Positions 42,548 to 51,395 are shown, numbered from the stretch's first letter. The stretch: 55,378 nucleotides of DNA from UMGS75 sp963648435 (GCA_963648435.1 CAVJDT010000006.1:1-55378), one strand, 5' to 3'. The notes: generated by a model not told the origin, from the letters alone. Numbers and translations are program-made.

Positions 42548-43510
42548 TTATTTTTTCACAAATACATAGTATTTTGGTTTTCTTTTGCCATAGATATAAT
42601 CACCATTTTTCCATTCAAAAAACAAATAGTTATGATTATCCTTATGCATTATTTTATAATTACTTGAGGTAAAATCATAAACGTTATCTATCACTCTTCC
42701 TTTGGTCCAGTGTAAATTATTTGTTATTGTACCATCAATAGTTTCACAAATTACTGTTCCATCTTTAATAAAGATAATCTTGGTAAGATATAATTCTTCT
42801 TTATTTTTTGGTGTAAAATTTAAATCTATTTCGTCTACATAGGCTACTGCTTCATAAGTACCTATTACATCATCATCCATTTCAAAGATATAATTAACAT
42901 CATCTTTATTTTTTATTTCATCTTTTGTATATTCTATGTGATTGACATTTTTATATTTTACAACTTTGCCTACATTACCATTTAAGTCTATAACATATAA
43001 CATTAATTGATTGTTTTTAACTTCATATTTGTGATAAACATCATCAATTTTTAAATATCCTTTGGTCCAATTTTCAAATACCCAGTAACCTTGACCATTA
43101 GGTAAAAAATATATTTCATTAAATGGAAATTCATTTTCATTTATTATTTCCCACTTACCAATTACGCTTTCATCATTAATAAATTCTTTATTTGTTGTGC
43201 ACTTATTTTCTTCAGTTATCATTTCTAGTTTATTAATATTTTGTTCTATTGTACTAATTTGATCTTTTAATTTAATAATTTTTTCTTTAATTGTCTCTAC
43301 ATTTAGTTTTTTTATTTCTTTAAGTGAAAAGCCTAATTCTTTAAACATTAAAATTTCAAGTAATCTAGTACAATTTGTTTTATCATAATATCTATATCCT
43401 GTGAATTTATCAACATATATAGGTTCTAATAAACCTTCTTTTTCATAAAACCTAATTGTTTTTACACTTACACTACATATTTTTGAAAGTTCACCTATCC
43501 GAAAATACAC
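42548..43510 (-). CDS. MerR-family regulator with large C-terminal sensor-like domain
   Basis: The 320-aa protein has a MerR winged helix (residues 1-70: RIGELSKICSVSVKTIRFYEKEG, FTGYRYYDK), a coiled coil (about 75-105) and then two related beta-rich units of about 100 residues (IGKWEIINENEFPFNEIYFL..., then IGTYEAVAYVDE...). The second ends WKNGDYIYGKRKPKYYVFVKK-like, a pattern I know from the outer C-terminal domain of BlaR1-type M56 peptidases of Bacilli. This domain probably binds a ligand. The start is GTG 43510 after GGAGG. Its promoter has the MerR-type 19-bp spacer. Confidence 0.88.
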   Translation of the reverse strand: MYFRIGELSKICSVSVKTIRFYEKEGLLEPIYVDKFTGYRYYDKTNCTRLLEILMFKELGFSLKEIKKLNVETIKEKIIKLKDQISTIEQNINKLEMITEENKCTTNKEFINDESVIGKWEIINENEFPFNEIYFLPNGQGYWVFENWTKGYLKIDDVYHKYEVKNNQLMLYVIDLNGNVGKVVKYKNVNHIEYTKDEIKNKDDVNYIFEMDDDVIGTYEAVAYVDEIDLNFTPKNKEELYLTKIIFIKDGTVICETIDGTITNNLHWTKGRVIDNVYDFTSSNYKIMHKDNHNYLFFEWKNGDYIYGKRKPKYYVFVKK

Positions 43511-43543
43511 TATTATTATTCCTCCTATTTATGTTACAACTAA

Positions 43544-43574
43544 ATTATATCATTACCCTAAAGGGGAGAGTCAA
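43544..43574 (-). promoter_or_regulatory. MerR-type promoter with 19-bp spacer
   Basis: Minus-strand TTGACT (43569-43574) and TATAAT (43544-43549) are 19 bp apart, with the dyad CCCT-AA-AGGG (about 43556-43565) in the spacer. This is the architecture that MerR proteins untwist to activate. Confidence 0.85.
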
Positions 43575-43700
43575 GGATAATGTATTAGTTTGTTTATTTA
43601 CAAGCTAGTTTATCTATAGAAAAAGAACTATTCCCAACTTTATATCAATAGTAGAAACTACAAATACTAGCGAAAATAGTTTATTTTTTAATTACTAAAA

Positions 43701-43774
43701 TGGCAGGACTAACTGGATTCGAACCAGTGATCACAGGGTCAGAACCTGTTGCCTTACCACTTGGCCATAGTCCT
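43701..43774 (-). tRNA. tRNA-Gln (anticodon CTG)
   Basis: The 74-nt minus-strand sequence folds as a full cloverleaf: acceptor AGGACTA/TAGTCCT, D arm GCC-AAGTGGTAA-GGC, anticodon stem ACAGG/CCTGT with loop TTCTGAC (anticodon CTG at 43742-43740), T arm ACTGG-TTCGAAT-CCAGT, discriminator G and encoded CCA. It lies 26 nt after the glpK stop with no room for a good promoter, so it may be processed from the glpK transcript. Confidence 0.95.
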
Positions 43775-43780
43775 ATTTCA

Positions 43781-43800
43781 ATCTACACAGTTGTGTAGAT
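43781..43800 (-). terminator. hairpin between glpK and tRNA-Gln
   Basis: ATCTACAC and GTGTAGAT pair over 8 bp around AGTT, directly after the glpK stop. There is no U-tract, so it may be a weak terminator or an RNA-processing site. Confidence 0.6.
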
Positions 43801-45303
43801 TTATTTAAATATGCGAGCTGCCTCTACTGCTTTTTTCCAACCATTATAGAGGGTTTCTCTTTTTTCTTCGCTCATACGGGGCATAAAGATTTGATTAATT
43901 TTTTGTAATCTTTTTAGTTCAGCTTTGCTTTCCCAAACATTTAATGCAAGACCGGCAAGATATGCAGCTCCAAGAGCAGTTGTTTCTAGGCTTTCTGGTC
44001 TTACTATTTTACAGTTTAATATATCTGCTTGAAATTGCATTAGATAGTTATTAATACTAGCACCACCATCAACACCGAGTGATGTTATTGGGGTTTTTGC
44101 TTCTTCTTTCATAACTTCCATAACATCTTTTGATTGATATGCAATAGATTCAACTGCCGCGTTAATAAAATCTCTTTTTTTAGTGGCCCTAGTTATACCA
44201 AAAACACTTCCTCTTGCATCATTATCCCAGTATGGTGTACCAAGTCCAACAAAGGCAGGAACTATATATATACCATGACTACTTGGGATATGATTAATAT
44301 CACTATATTTTTCAACTTCACTTGATTTTTCAATCATTTCCATTCCGTCTCTTAACCATTGTACAACTGAACCACCCACAAATACAGAACCCTCTAGGGC
44401 GTATTCTATTTTACCATTTATTCCCCAAGCTATTGTTGTAAGTAATCCATGATTTGAGTTAACTGCTTTATGTTTAGTATTCATTAACATAAAGCAACCT
44501 GTTCCATATGTATTTTTTACATCTCCCATACCAAAGCAACAACCACCAAATAGTGACGCTTGTTGATCGCCGATAATACTTGCGATGGGGATATTTAGGT
44601 GTTTGTTTATTTTCTTTAACGCGGTAGCATAACCATATATTTGACTTGAGTTTACTACTTCAGGTAACATTCTTTTGTCAATACCTAATATATCTAGAAG
44701 TTCTTGATCCCACTCTAATGTATGAATATTATAAAGCATTGTTCTTGATGCGTTGGTATAATCAGTGATATGAAGACGTCCTTCTGTAAGCATCCATACC
44801 AGATATGTATCAACGGTTCCAAATAGAAGTTTTCCTTCTTTGGCAAGTTTTTTAGCACCTTTTACATTTTCTAAAATCCATTTTATTTTGGTTGCGGAAA
44901 AATAAGGGTTAATAATTAAGCCTGTTTTTTCTTTTATTTTATCACTTAATCCAAGGTTTTTTAATTCTTCACAAATATCTTGTGATTGTCTTGATTGCCA
45001 AACAATAGCATTATATATTGGTTTTTTGGTTTCTTTATTCCATATAATAGTGGTTTCACGTTGATTGGTAATACCAATACCTTTAATATTTTCTACTTTA
45101 ATACTTGGAGAAACTAACACTTCTTTGCATACTTGATAAACTGTTTCCCAAATTTCATCAGCGTTTTGTTCAACCCAACCACTTTTAGGGCATATAATGC
45201 TAAGTTCCATTTGACTAGATGTTACTATTTCACTTTTATGATTAAACACAATGGCTCTACTACTAGTAGTGCCTTGGTCAATCGCAATAATTAAATCTTT
45301 CAT
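43801..45303 (-). CDS. glpK: glycerol kinase
   Basis: GlpK phosphorylates glycerol to glycerol 3-phosphate for catabolism and lipid synthesis. The 500-aa protein is full length, with DQGTTSSRAIVF (8-19), the FGGY signatures (GIGITNQRETTIIW, GVDGGASINNYLMQFQADIL) and GTPYWDNDARG. No glpF or glpD is next to it; instead a YhhN-family membrane protein precedes it by 8 nt and a tRNA follows. Confidence 0.97.
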   Translation of the reverse strand: MKDLIIAIDQGTTSSRAIVFNHKSEIVTSSQMELSIICPKSGWVEQNADEIWETVYQVCKEVLVSPSIKVENIKGIGITNQRETTIIWNKETKKPIYNAIVWQSRQSQDICEELKNLGLSDKIKEKTGLIINPYFSATKIKWILENVKGAKKLAKEGKLLFGTVDTYLVWMLTEGRLHITDYTNASRTMLYNIHTLEWDQELLDILGIDKRMLPEVVNSSQIYGYATALKKINKHLNIPIASIIGDQQASLFGGCCFGMGDVKNTYGTGCFMLMNTKHKAVNSNHGLLTTIAWGINGKIEYALEGSVFVGGSVVQWLRDGMEMIEKSSEVEKYSDINHIPSSHGIYIVPAFVGLGTPYWDNDARGSVFGITRATKKRDFINAAVESIAYQSKDVMEVMKEEAKTPITSLGVDGGASINNYLMQFQADILNCKIVRPESLETTALGAAYLAGLALNVWESKAELKRLQKINQIFMPRMSEEKRETLYNGWKKAVEAARIFK

Positions 45304-45311
45304 ATCATTAC

Positions 45312-45974
45312 CTACCTTAATAATATTCCATATGCTAGTAATAACTGAGCAATAATGTATGGAATCATCAAATAAAAATGTGACCTCTTAAAATTCTTAT
45401 AAAAAACTGATATTACAAGGATTGTATCACTTACTATAAATAATACAAAACCAAAAATAAGCATTAAATTTCCACAACTAGGATTATGGAAGAAATTAAT
45501 CATACTTATGATAACTCCAAATAATAATATAAAACCATAAATTGAACATGAAGTTGCAAGTTGTTTTAAATTACTTTTTAATCTAGGAGTCGTAAACAAA
45601 CACCATATTATTAATATTAGTATTAAAACGATATAGAAATACCACTGAACTTTTACCTGAAGGTCACTAATCATTTGACTAATATATAAAACATGACCCA
45701 AAAAGAATGATACTCCACCACAACCAAATATTAAATGATGATGATCAAAAATTAGAAGAATATCACCAAGTAATCCTAAACAAATTGCTATATATAATGC
45801 ATAATTAAAATCATTAGTATGCACACCATATAAAATAGTTGTGCCAAGAAGGATTAACATAAGCATTGGTTTTGTTACTTTTCTCCATTTTTCTTGTTCA
45901 AAAAAACACATGGTAAGATGGATACAAGCAATAATTATATATATAATAATCCCTAGTTTTAATATCATTTTCAT
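45312..45974 (-). CDS. YhhN-family membrane protein (lysoplasmalogenase-like)
   Basis: The 220-aa protein has seven to eight hydrophobic segments and the family's conserved acidic and histidine residues in LGLLGDILLIF and FFLGHVLYI. Characterised YhhN/TMEM86 members cleave the vinyl-ether bond of lysoplasmalogens, releasing glycerophospho-ethanolamine; with glpK 8 nt downstream a lipid-turnover operon is plausible. The start is ATG 45974 or ATG 45968, with GAGGTAGA in front. Confidence 0.82.
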   Translation of the reverse strand: MKMILKLGIIIYIIIACIHLTMCFFEQEKWRKVTKPMLMLILLGTTILYGVHTNDFNYALYIAICLGLLGDILLIFDHHHLIFGCGGVSFFLGHVLYISQMISDLQVKVQWYFYIVLILILIIWCLFTTPRLKSNLKQLATSCSIYGFILLFGVIISMINFFHNPSCGNLMLIFGFVLFIVSDTILVISVFYKNFKRSHFYLMIPYIIAQLLLAYGILLR

Positions 45975-45990
45975 TCTACCTCTTAAATAT

Positions 45991-46000
45991 ATTATACCAA
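45991..46000 (-). promoter_or_regulatory. extended -10 promoter of the YhhN-glpK unit
   Basis: Minus-strand TTTGGTATAAT carries TGG before the -10; the -35 is weak. Confidence 0.55.
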
Positions 46001-46082
46001 AAATTAAGAAAAAAATAAAGGAATAAACTATTTAAAAGAGGTTCAACTAGAAGGATTTAGTTTATTAATAATGTATTATTCA

Positions 46083-46111
46083 TTACATATACTCAAAAAA
46101 TATGTTAAAAT
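46083..46111 (+). promoter_or_regulatory. promoter of the TPR-DUF4037 operon
   Basis: TTACAT (46083-46088) and TAAAAT (46106-46111) are 17 bp apart, followed by TTTGGAGG and ATG 46130. Confidence 0.6.
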
Positions 46112-46129
46112 ATATTTGGAGGTTTAAAA

Positions 46130-46966
46130 ATGATTAATAAAGATGACTATGAAGAACCAAGATGTTTGTTAAAAACTTGTGAATTAATTAAAGATGAAGA
46201 TGAACCACTTCAAATGATTCCTATTACAAGAATTATTAACAAACTTGATAGCTACCTAAATAAGAATGATTATATCGAAGCGAAGCGTCTTTTACTTTAC
46301 TGGGAACAAGAAGCAATTCTTCTTAGAGATTTAAAGGGGCATCTTACCATTTGTAATGAATTAATCGGTTTATACCGAAAAATAGGTAATAAAGAAAAAG
46401 TAATTATATATATTAACTTAAGTTTATCCCTCTTAAATAAACTAGAATTAACTGATTCAATTAGTGCTGGCACCACCTACTTAAATATTGGTACTGGCTA
46501 TAAGTTTTTAAATGATAATAAACAAGCTTTGATTTATTATCAAAAAGCTGAAAAAATATATTTAAAAGTTCTTGATTTAAATGATTACAATTTTGCGGGT
46601 GTATACAATAATATGGGACTTGCTAAAATGGATTTAGGCCTTTATGATGATGGACTTAATGATTTTTATAAAGCTTTAAAAATTTTAGATCATAATCAAG
46701 AAAAAATTGATCAAGCAATTACCTACTTGAATATTGCAAACTTGTATGAATTAAAGTTAGGACTTTTAGATGGGGCCTATTTTATTGATGAATATGTTAA
46801 TAAAGCCTTATCAATCTTATATGATCCAGACCTCTTGCGTGATGGTTATTATGCTTTTGTTTTGGAAAAATGTGCAAGTGCATTAAAATATTATGGTTAC
46901 TTTATGGATGCAAATGAATTATTAGAAAGGTCTCACAATATATATGAAAGGATTAGAAATAGCTGA
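46130..46966 (+). CDS. TPR repeat protein partnered with DUF4037
   Basis: The 278-aa protein is helical and holds about five TPR units between residues 65 and 270, for example AGTTYLNIGTGYKFLNDNK followed by QALIYYQKAEKIY. No catalytic motif is visible. It overlaps the DUF4037 gene by 23 nt, so the two proteins are probably made together and interact; it would be the scaffold or sensor of the pair. Confidence 0.82.
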   Translation: MINKDDYEEPRCLLKTCELIKDEDEPLQMIPITRIINKLDSYLNKNDYIEAKRLLLYWEQEAILLRDLKGHLTICNELIGLYRKIGNKEKVIIYINLSLSLLNKLELTDSISAGTTYLNIGTGYKFLNDNKQALIYYQKAEKIYLKVLDLNDYNFAGVYNNMGLAKMDLGLYDDGLNDFYKALKILDHNQEKIDQAITYLNIANLYELKLGLLDGAYFIDEYVNKALSILYDPDLLRDGYYAFVLEKCASALKYYGYFMDANELLERSHNIYERIRNS

Positions 46967-47870
46967 AGCATTTTACAATACATATGGAAAAAAGATGATT
47001 CATGATAATTTTTTAGAATTAGAAAATAAAATCACTATTGGTTTAGTTGGTAGTGGGTCGGAATGTTTAGGATTTGATGATGATTTATCCAAAGACCATG
47101 ACTATGAACCACGCTTTATAATGTTTGTTCCTGATGAAACTGACCGTCAAACATTTTTTAAACTTGAACGAGCTTATAATGCTTTACCAAAAGAATTTAT
47201 GGGATTACAAAGAAAATATGATCATTTAATGCTTGGAGATAGTGTTATTAAAATTAGTGATTTTTATTTACAAAAAGTAGGGAATAAAGATGGAAACCTA
47301 AGCAATTATGAATGGTTAAGCCTTCCTAGTTTTTATCTTTTAGAAGCAACTAATGGTAAGATATTTAATCCAGTTAATAATGATTTTATAAAAATAAGAG
47401 AAAAATTATCAAAATATCCTGAAGATATTAAATTTAAAAAATTAGCAGGAAATCTTCTTTTAATGTATCAATCAGGAATTTACAATTATGAACGGGCTAT
47501 TACTAGAAAAGACTTAGGAGCAGTTAGTCTTTCCCTTCATGAATTTACAAAACATACTTTAGCTGTTTTATACTTGTTAAATGATATATATATGCCATAT
47601 TATAAATGGTGGTTTAAGGGACTTGAAAAATTCTTTAGTTTAACTGATTTATTAAATAAATTAAAGGAGTTATTAGTTAATGATACAACTACAATTTTTA
47701 AAAGAACTGAATTAATTAGTTTTATTGTGGAATTAGTATTAAAGGAAATTAAAAGTCATAATGTAATTAAGGTTAATACAAGTGATTTAAGTTCTTTAGC
47801 CTATCAAGTAAATAATATGGTTAAAGATAATGCTTTAAGAAATTTAAATATTCTAGCTGGAGTAAATTAA
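46944..47870 (+). CDS. DUF4037 nucleotidyltransferase-fold protein
   Basis: The 308-aa protein has the polymerase-beta-like nucleotidyltransferase signature GSGSECLGFDDDLSKDHDYE (about residues 36-55), with the GS turn and the acidic metal-binding residues. The rest is helical, as in DUF4037 members, whose substrate is not established. Candidates are nucleotide transfer to a protein, tRNA or small molecule. It is translationally coupled to the TPR gene upstream. Confidence 0.85.
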   Translation: MKGLEIAEAFYNTYGKKMIHDNFLELENKITIGLVGSGSECLGFDDDLSKDHDYEPRFIMFVPDETDRQTFFKLERAYNALPKEFMGLQRKYDHLMLGDSVIKISDFYLQKVGNKDGNLSNYEWLSLPSFYLLEATNGKIFNPVNNDFIKIREKLSKYPEDIKFKKLAGNLLLMYQSGIYNYERAITRKDLGAVSLSLHEFTKHTLAVLYLLNDIYMPYYKWWFKGLEKFFSLTDLLNKLKELLVNDTTTIFKRTELISFIVELVLKEIKSHNVIKVNTSDLSSLAYQVNNMVKDNALRNLNILAGVN

Positions 47871-47894
47871 AAAGGGTCCATATGAGCCCTTTTT
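47869..47894. terminator. bidirectional terminator after DUF4037
   Basis: AAAAAGGG (47869-47876) and CCCTTTTT (47887-47894) pair around TCCATATGAG; it also ends the convergent membrane protein gene. Confidence 0.85.
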
Positions 47895-48390
47895 ATTTTC
47901 CCATTGCTTGGAATAATTCAGTTTTAATTGTTGATACTGTTGTTTTGGTATCTTTTTTTGACCCATCACTAATTTTAATTAAAGTTGGAATTTGTCTTTC
48001 TTTAGCAGTATCACTTGAAAAGTTTAAATTACTAGAATCTGTGATGTTTTCATTTTGTTTGTCATTATAATCCATAACATAAATTGGTAAAGCATCTGAG
48101 TTTGTTCTAGCATAATTTGCATATTCTAAAATTACATCTTTTAATTCTACATCTTTACTACTTTTTGTATTATATAAATAAACATAATATTCAGTATGTT
48201 TTGTATCATATGTTTTGTAATTTGCAACAGTAACATGTTGCATTTTGGCTACATCTTTAATAACAAATGGTTTACCAATACTAATAAAGATAAAAATACA
48301 GAGGAATAATGTAACAGCGATGATAGTTATTAAAAAGATGATGCCTGAAAAATTAGATGCTTTATTTGCTTTATTATTTGTTTTACTCAT
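47893..48390 (-). CDS. membrane-anchored thioredoxin-fold-like protein without cysteines
   Basis: The 165-aa protein has one transmembrane helix (about 15-40) and an outer domain whose order (TEYYVYLYNTKSS, VILEYANYARTN, LPIYVMDYN, RQIPTLIKISDG) matches the lipoprotein encoded just upstream, including a cis-proline-like IPTL. It has no cysteine at all, so it cannot act as a thiol oxidoreductase. The ribosome site is GAGGTTAAT. Confidence 0.72.
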   Translation of the reverse strand: MSKTNNKANKASNFSGIIFLITIIAVTLFLCIFIFISIGKPFVIKDVAKMQHVTVANYKTYDTKHTEYYVYLYNTKSSKDVELKDVILEYANYARTNSDALPIYVMDYNDKQNENITDSSNLNFSSDTAKERQIPTLIKISDGSKKDTKTTVSTIKTELFQAMGK

Positions 48391-48400
48391 AATATTAACC

Positions 48401-48916
48401 TCATTTCATTGTTTTATTAAGTAGTATTTTAATATCACTAACGGGGGTGTTAGTTACTTTTGATGATATAAACTTTTCGACTTTCTTGTCAGTTACAATA
48501 ACAAGGGCAGGAGCAGCTGAAAATTTAATATCTTCATAATCCGATGTACCTGTAAAATTTGTATATTCATTGTCTGATGCTTTAATATCAGGATTATCTT
48601 TACTGGCATTAATATTTAAAGCATACATTGGTGGATAATCTTTTTTTATACATCCGTTTTTCTTATTTACAAAATTGCAATATTCAACTACACTACTTTC
48701 TAAATTTTCACAGTAAGTACAAGTAGTGGAATATATAATTACATAATAGGTGTTATCGTTATTTCCTTTTTGATTTAAAATCTCTTTGTGGATGATTCTT
48801 TCAATATCACTATAACTACTAACTTCTTTTTTACAACTAGTAATAGTTAGTAGTACCACAAATATTAACATAATAAGTAAAAATCTAAATACTTTATTAG
48901 TTCTTTTTTCAATCAT
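48401..48916 (-). CDS. thioredoxin-like lipoprotein with CxxC
   Basis: The 171-aa protein has a signal peptide with lipobox LTITSC and a thioredoxin-like domain with the active-site pair in STTCTYCENL and a cis-proline-like APALVIV. It should sit on the outer face of the membrane and exchange thiols there. ATG 48916 follows GGGGG at 8 nt; the longer start at 48928 lacks a site. The cysteine-free paralogue-like gene follows by 10 nt. Confidence 0.82.
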   Translation of the reverse strand: MIEKRTNKVFRFLLIMLIFVVLLTITSCKKEVSSYSDIERIIHKEILNQKGNNDNTYYVIIYSTTCTYCENLESSVVEYCNFVNKKNGCIKKDYPPMYALNINASKDNPDIKASDNEYTNFTGTSDYEDIKFSAAPALVIVTDKKVEKFISSKVTNTPVSDIKILLNKTMK

Positions 48917-48936
48917 ACTAGCCCCCATACTATTTT

Positions 48937-48965
48937 ATTATAGCATAATTTGTTATTTTTTTCAA
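48937..48965 (-). promoter_or_regulatory. promoter of the thioredoxin-like pair
   Basis: Minus-strand TTGAAA (48960-48965) and TATAAT (48937-48942) are 17 bp apart; an ACCATTATGGT palindrome (48965-48975) touches the -35. Confidence 0.7.
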
Positions 48966-48980
48966 CCATTATGGTCAGTC

Positions 48981-50396
48981 TTATAATCTAGATTTAATTG
49001 AACGAGCAACCCAAACCCCACTCGCACCGGCTTGAGCAAGGCCTCTAGTAATTCCGGCCCCATCACCACCAACATATAGGTTGTGAATTTTAGTTTCAAA
49101 TTCTTTATTTACTTCAGGTCTATCACTATAAAACTTAGCTTCAACTCCATAAAATAAAGTGTGGTCATTCGCAATACCTGGGGTTACCGCGTCTAAAGCT
49201 TCAATCATTTCAATTAGTGATTTCATTGTGTTATATGGTAAAACAAGACCTAAATCTCCCGGAACTGCTTCTTTTAAAGTTGGTTTAACAAAGCCTTCTT
49301 CAATGCGTCTAGTTGTTGAGCGACGACCTTTTTTAATATCACCATATTTTTGAACAATAACACTACCACCACTTAATTTGTTAGCAAGTTTAGATATTTC
49401 ATATGCATATTCATTTGAATCTTTAAAAGGATGGTCAAATTCGTGTGATACAAGTAAAGCAAAATTTGTGTTTTTACTACCTAGTTTTTGATCATTATAG
49501 GCATGTCCGTTACATACCATAATTCCATTATGATTTTCAATTACCACATGGCCTGAAGGATTTGAACAAAAAGTTCGAACAGTTGTTCCGACACTAGTAT
49601 TAAAAATAAACTTACCTTCATACAGATATTTATTAATTTCATCCATAACAATATCATTTGTTTCTACTCTTACACCCACATCAACTTTATTATTAGTAAA
49701 GTTAATATTGTGAGCTGTTAAAGTCTTGCAAAGCCATTCTGCGCCTGAGCGTCCTACTCCTAAAACTACAAATTTAGAATTTATAATTTCACCATTTATA
49801 AGGATTACTCCTTTTACTTTTCCATCTTCAACAATAATATCTTCAACTTTTGTTAAAAAGGCAAAATCAATATGTTTTTTTAACTCTTCATATATATTCT
49901 TTAACACTTGTAAATTAACCTCAGTACCTAAATGACGAACTTCACTACGTAAAAGTTTCAATCCTTTCGCAATGCCTCTACGTTCAATATTTAGTACTTC
50001 ATCCGTATAAGGATTGGTAACTTCCTTGGGGGCCCCATGTTTTAGGTTAATACTATCAACATATTTTATTAAATCTAAAACTACATCATCAGATAAATAG
50101 TCTGTCATCCATCCACCAAATTCACTAGTAATATTAAACTTACCATCTGAGTAAGCCCCACTACCACCAAAACCTGATGTTAGACTACAACTTGGATAGC
50201 ATCCACTTTCACCTTTTTTGTTTTTTGGACATTTCAATGTTTTCTTAAGTAAAATTGGGCAGCGTCTATTATATATATCATAACCTTGTTCAATTAATAA
50301 TACCTTTTGTTCTGGACATTTATTCATTAATTCATAAGCTGTGAAAATCCCCATCGGACCAGCTCCTACAATAATAATATCATATTGTTTTTCCAT
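48981..50396 (-). CDS. FAD-dependent dehydrogenase (COG2509-type)
   Basis: The 471-aa flavoprotein has the Rossmann loop VGAGPMGIFTAYEL (about 11-24), a cysteine-rich loop (KCPKNKKGESGCYPSC) followed by the Gly-rich TSGFGGSGAYSDGKFN, a middle GVGRSGAEW, and the C-terminal FAD motif YVGGDGAGITRGLAQA. Members of this family are annotated as uncharacterised FAD-dependent dehydrogenases; substrate unknown. ATG 50396 is preferred because GAGGTGG lies 6 nt upstream. Confidence 0.87.
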   Translation of the reverse strand: MEKQYDIIIVGAGPMGIFTAYELMNKCPEQKVLLIEQGYDIYNRRCPILLKKTLKCPKNKKGESGCYPSCSLTSGFGGSGAYSDGKFNITSEFGGWMTDYLSDDVVLDLIKYVDSINLKHGAPKEVTNPYTDEVLNIERRGIAKGLKLLRSEVRHLGTEVNLQVLKNIYEELKKHIDFAFLTKVEDIIVEDGKVKGVILINGEIINSKFVVLGVGRSGAEWLCKTLTAHNINFTNNKVDVGVRVETNDIVMDEINKYLYEGKFIFNTSVGTTVRTFCSNPSGHVVIENHNGIMVCNGHAYNDQKLGSKNTNFALLVSHEFDHPFKDSNEYAYEISKLANKLSGGSVIVQKYGDIKKGRRSTTRRIEEGFVKPTLKEAVPGDLGLVLPYNTMKSLIEMIEALDAVTPGIANDHTLFYGVEAKFYSDRPEVNKEFETKIHNLYVGGDGAGITRGLAQAGASGVWVARSIKSRL

Positions 50397-50451
50397 TTTA
50401 ACCACCTCGATTAAATTATTACTATATTATTATACTAAAAAAGAAGTAAAA

Positions 50452-50492
50452 AAGTAAAAAAAAAGCACTATTGCCATAAAGCATAGTACTTT
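50452..50492 (-). terminator. terminator overlapping the end of the InlB-repeat gene
   Basis: AAAGCACTAT (50462-50471) pairs with ATAGTACTTT (50483-50492) with one wobble; minus-strand T-run follows. The stem includes the last codons (YYALWQ) and the stop. Confidence 0.82.
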
Positions 50493-51376
50493 TGATTACT
50501 TGTAGTTCCGGATGGAATGTATGTTATTTTTTCACCTTGGCATTCTGGATTATCATACCATCCATTAAATACTTTATTTTCATAATGAGGAATTGGCAAA
50601 ATATAATCTTTTGAATTATCAAAGAAAGGAGGTACACTACCCTTATAGTAATTCCATACTTTATCTAATACTTTAGAATCACTATAATCAGCTGTATCAT
50701 CAGTATACCACTCTTCACCACTTGCTTTAGTTTGATTTAGAAAAGCATGTAGTTGGAGCCTAATTCCTGCAAAATCATTTTCTGTAGATATTTTATTAAG
50801 TAAATAATCTATTTCGGTAATGGTACTTGCACTTCCACATACTTCTCTTATATATTTAAATAGTGGTTGCCATTTATTTGAAAAAGTATCATTTTCAAGA
50901 AATCTATCAAGAGTTCCCCAACTACCCCAAATAAATTCGTTTGCACCTATTGGTCTAATGGTTTGGTAATCACTCATAAAGTCATTTATCAACTCATAAA
51001 TACTATTATATTTGCCAAAGAAACCACCATTTAATTCATACTCAACTGTTAAGCGTTGCCATAAAGCATAAACTACTTTTGATTCATTAATAGGTTTGGT
51101 AAAATCCATGTCACTGCTCATAACTTCATCAAGAGTAGAACACCAACCTCCAAAAATAAAACCTGCTTTTGTTGGAGCAATTGGAGTTACTAATTCATCA
51201 TATTTTACAGTTACTGTAACCGATTCAGTTGAATCATTATATGTGCCCCCCATTAAATTAAAAATAATTGTATAGTCTGCTAGCTTTACCTTGTTTGTTT
51301 TTTTTGTACAAGAACAAATAAATAAACAAGGAAATATTGTAAGTAATATTAATAAACTAAGTTTTAATTGTTTCAT
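50468..51376 (-). CDS. lipoprotein with InlB B-repeats
   Basis: The 302-aa protein has a signal peptide ending FICSC, likely lipidated, and two Listeria-Bacteroides (InlB B) repeats: one at about 38-108 (IIFNLMGG, GFIFGGWC, YALWQ) and a second split around an inserted helical region of about 140 residues (starts YELNGG at about 113; ends VFNGWYDNP...YYALWQ at 302). Such repeats are surface modules of gut Firmicutes. The inserted part is unrecognised and Trp-rich. Confidence 0.82.
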   Translation of the reverse strand: MKQLKLSLLILLTIFPCLFICSCTKKTNKVKLADYTIIFNLMGGTYNDSTESVTVTVKYDELVTPIAPTKAGFIFGGWCSTLDEVMSSDMDFTKPINESKVVYALWQRLTVEYELNGGFFGKYNSIYELINDFMSDYQTIRPIGANEFIWGSWGTLDRFLENDTFSNKWQPLFKYIREVCGSASTITEIDYLLNKISTENDFAGIRLQLHAFLNQTKASGEEWYTDDTADYSDSKVLDKVWNYYKGSVPPFFDNSKDYILPIPHYENKVFNGWYDNPECQGEKITYIPSGTTSNQKYYALWQ

Positions 51377-51395
51377 CGTCTTACCTCTTGTTGTT

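Noticed and set aside
49159..49353. Plus-strand open frames within the FAD dehydrogenase gene
   Set aside because: They are antisense to well-supported coding sequence and lack ribosome sites.
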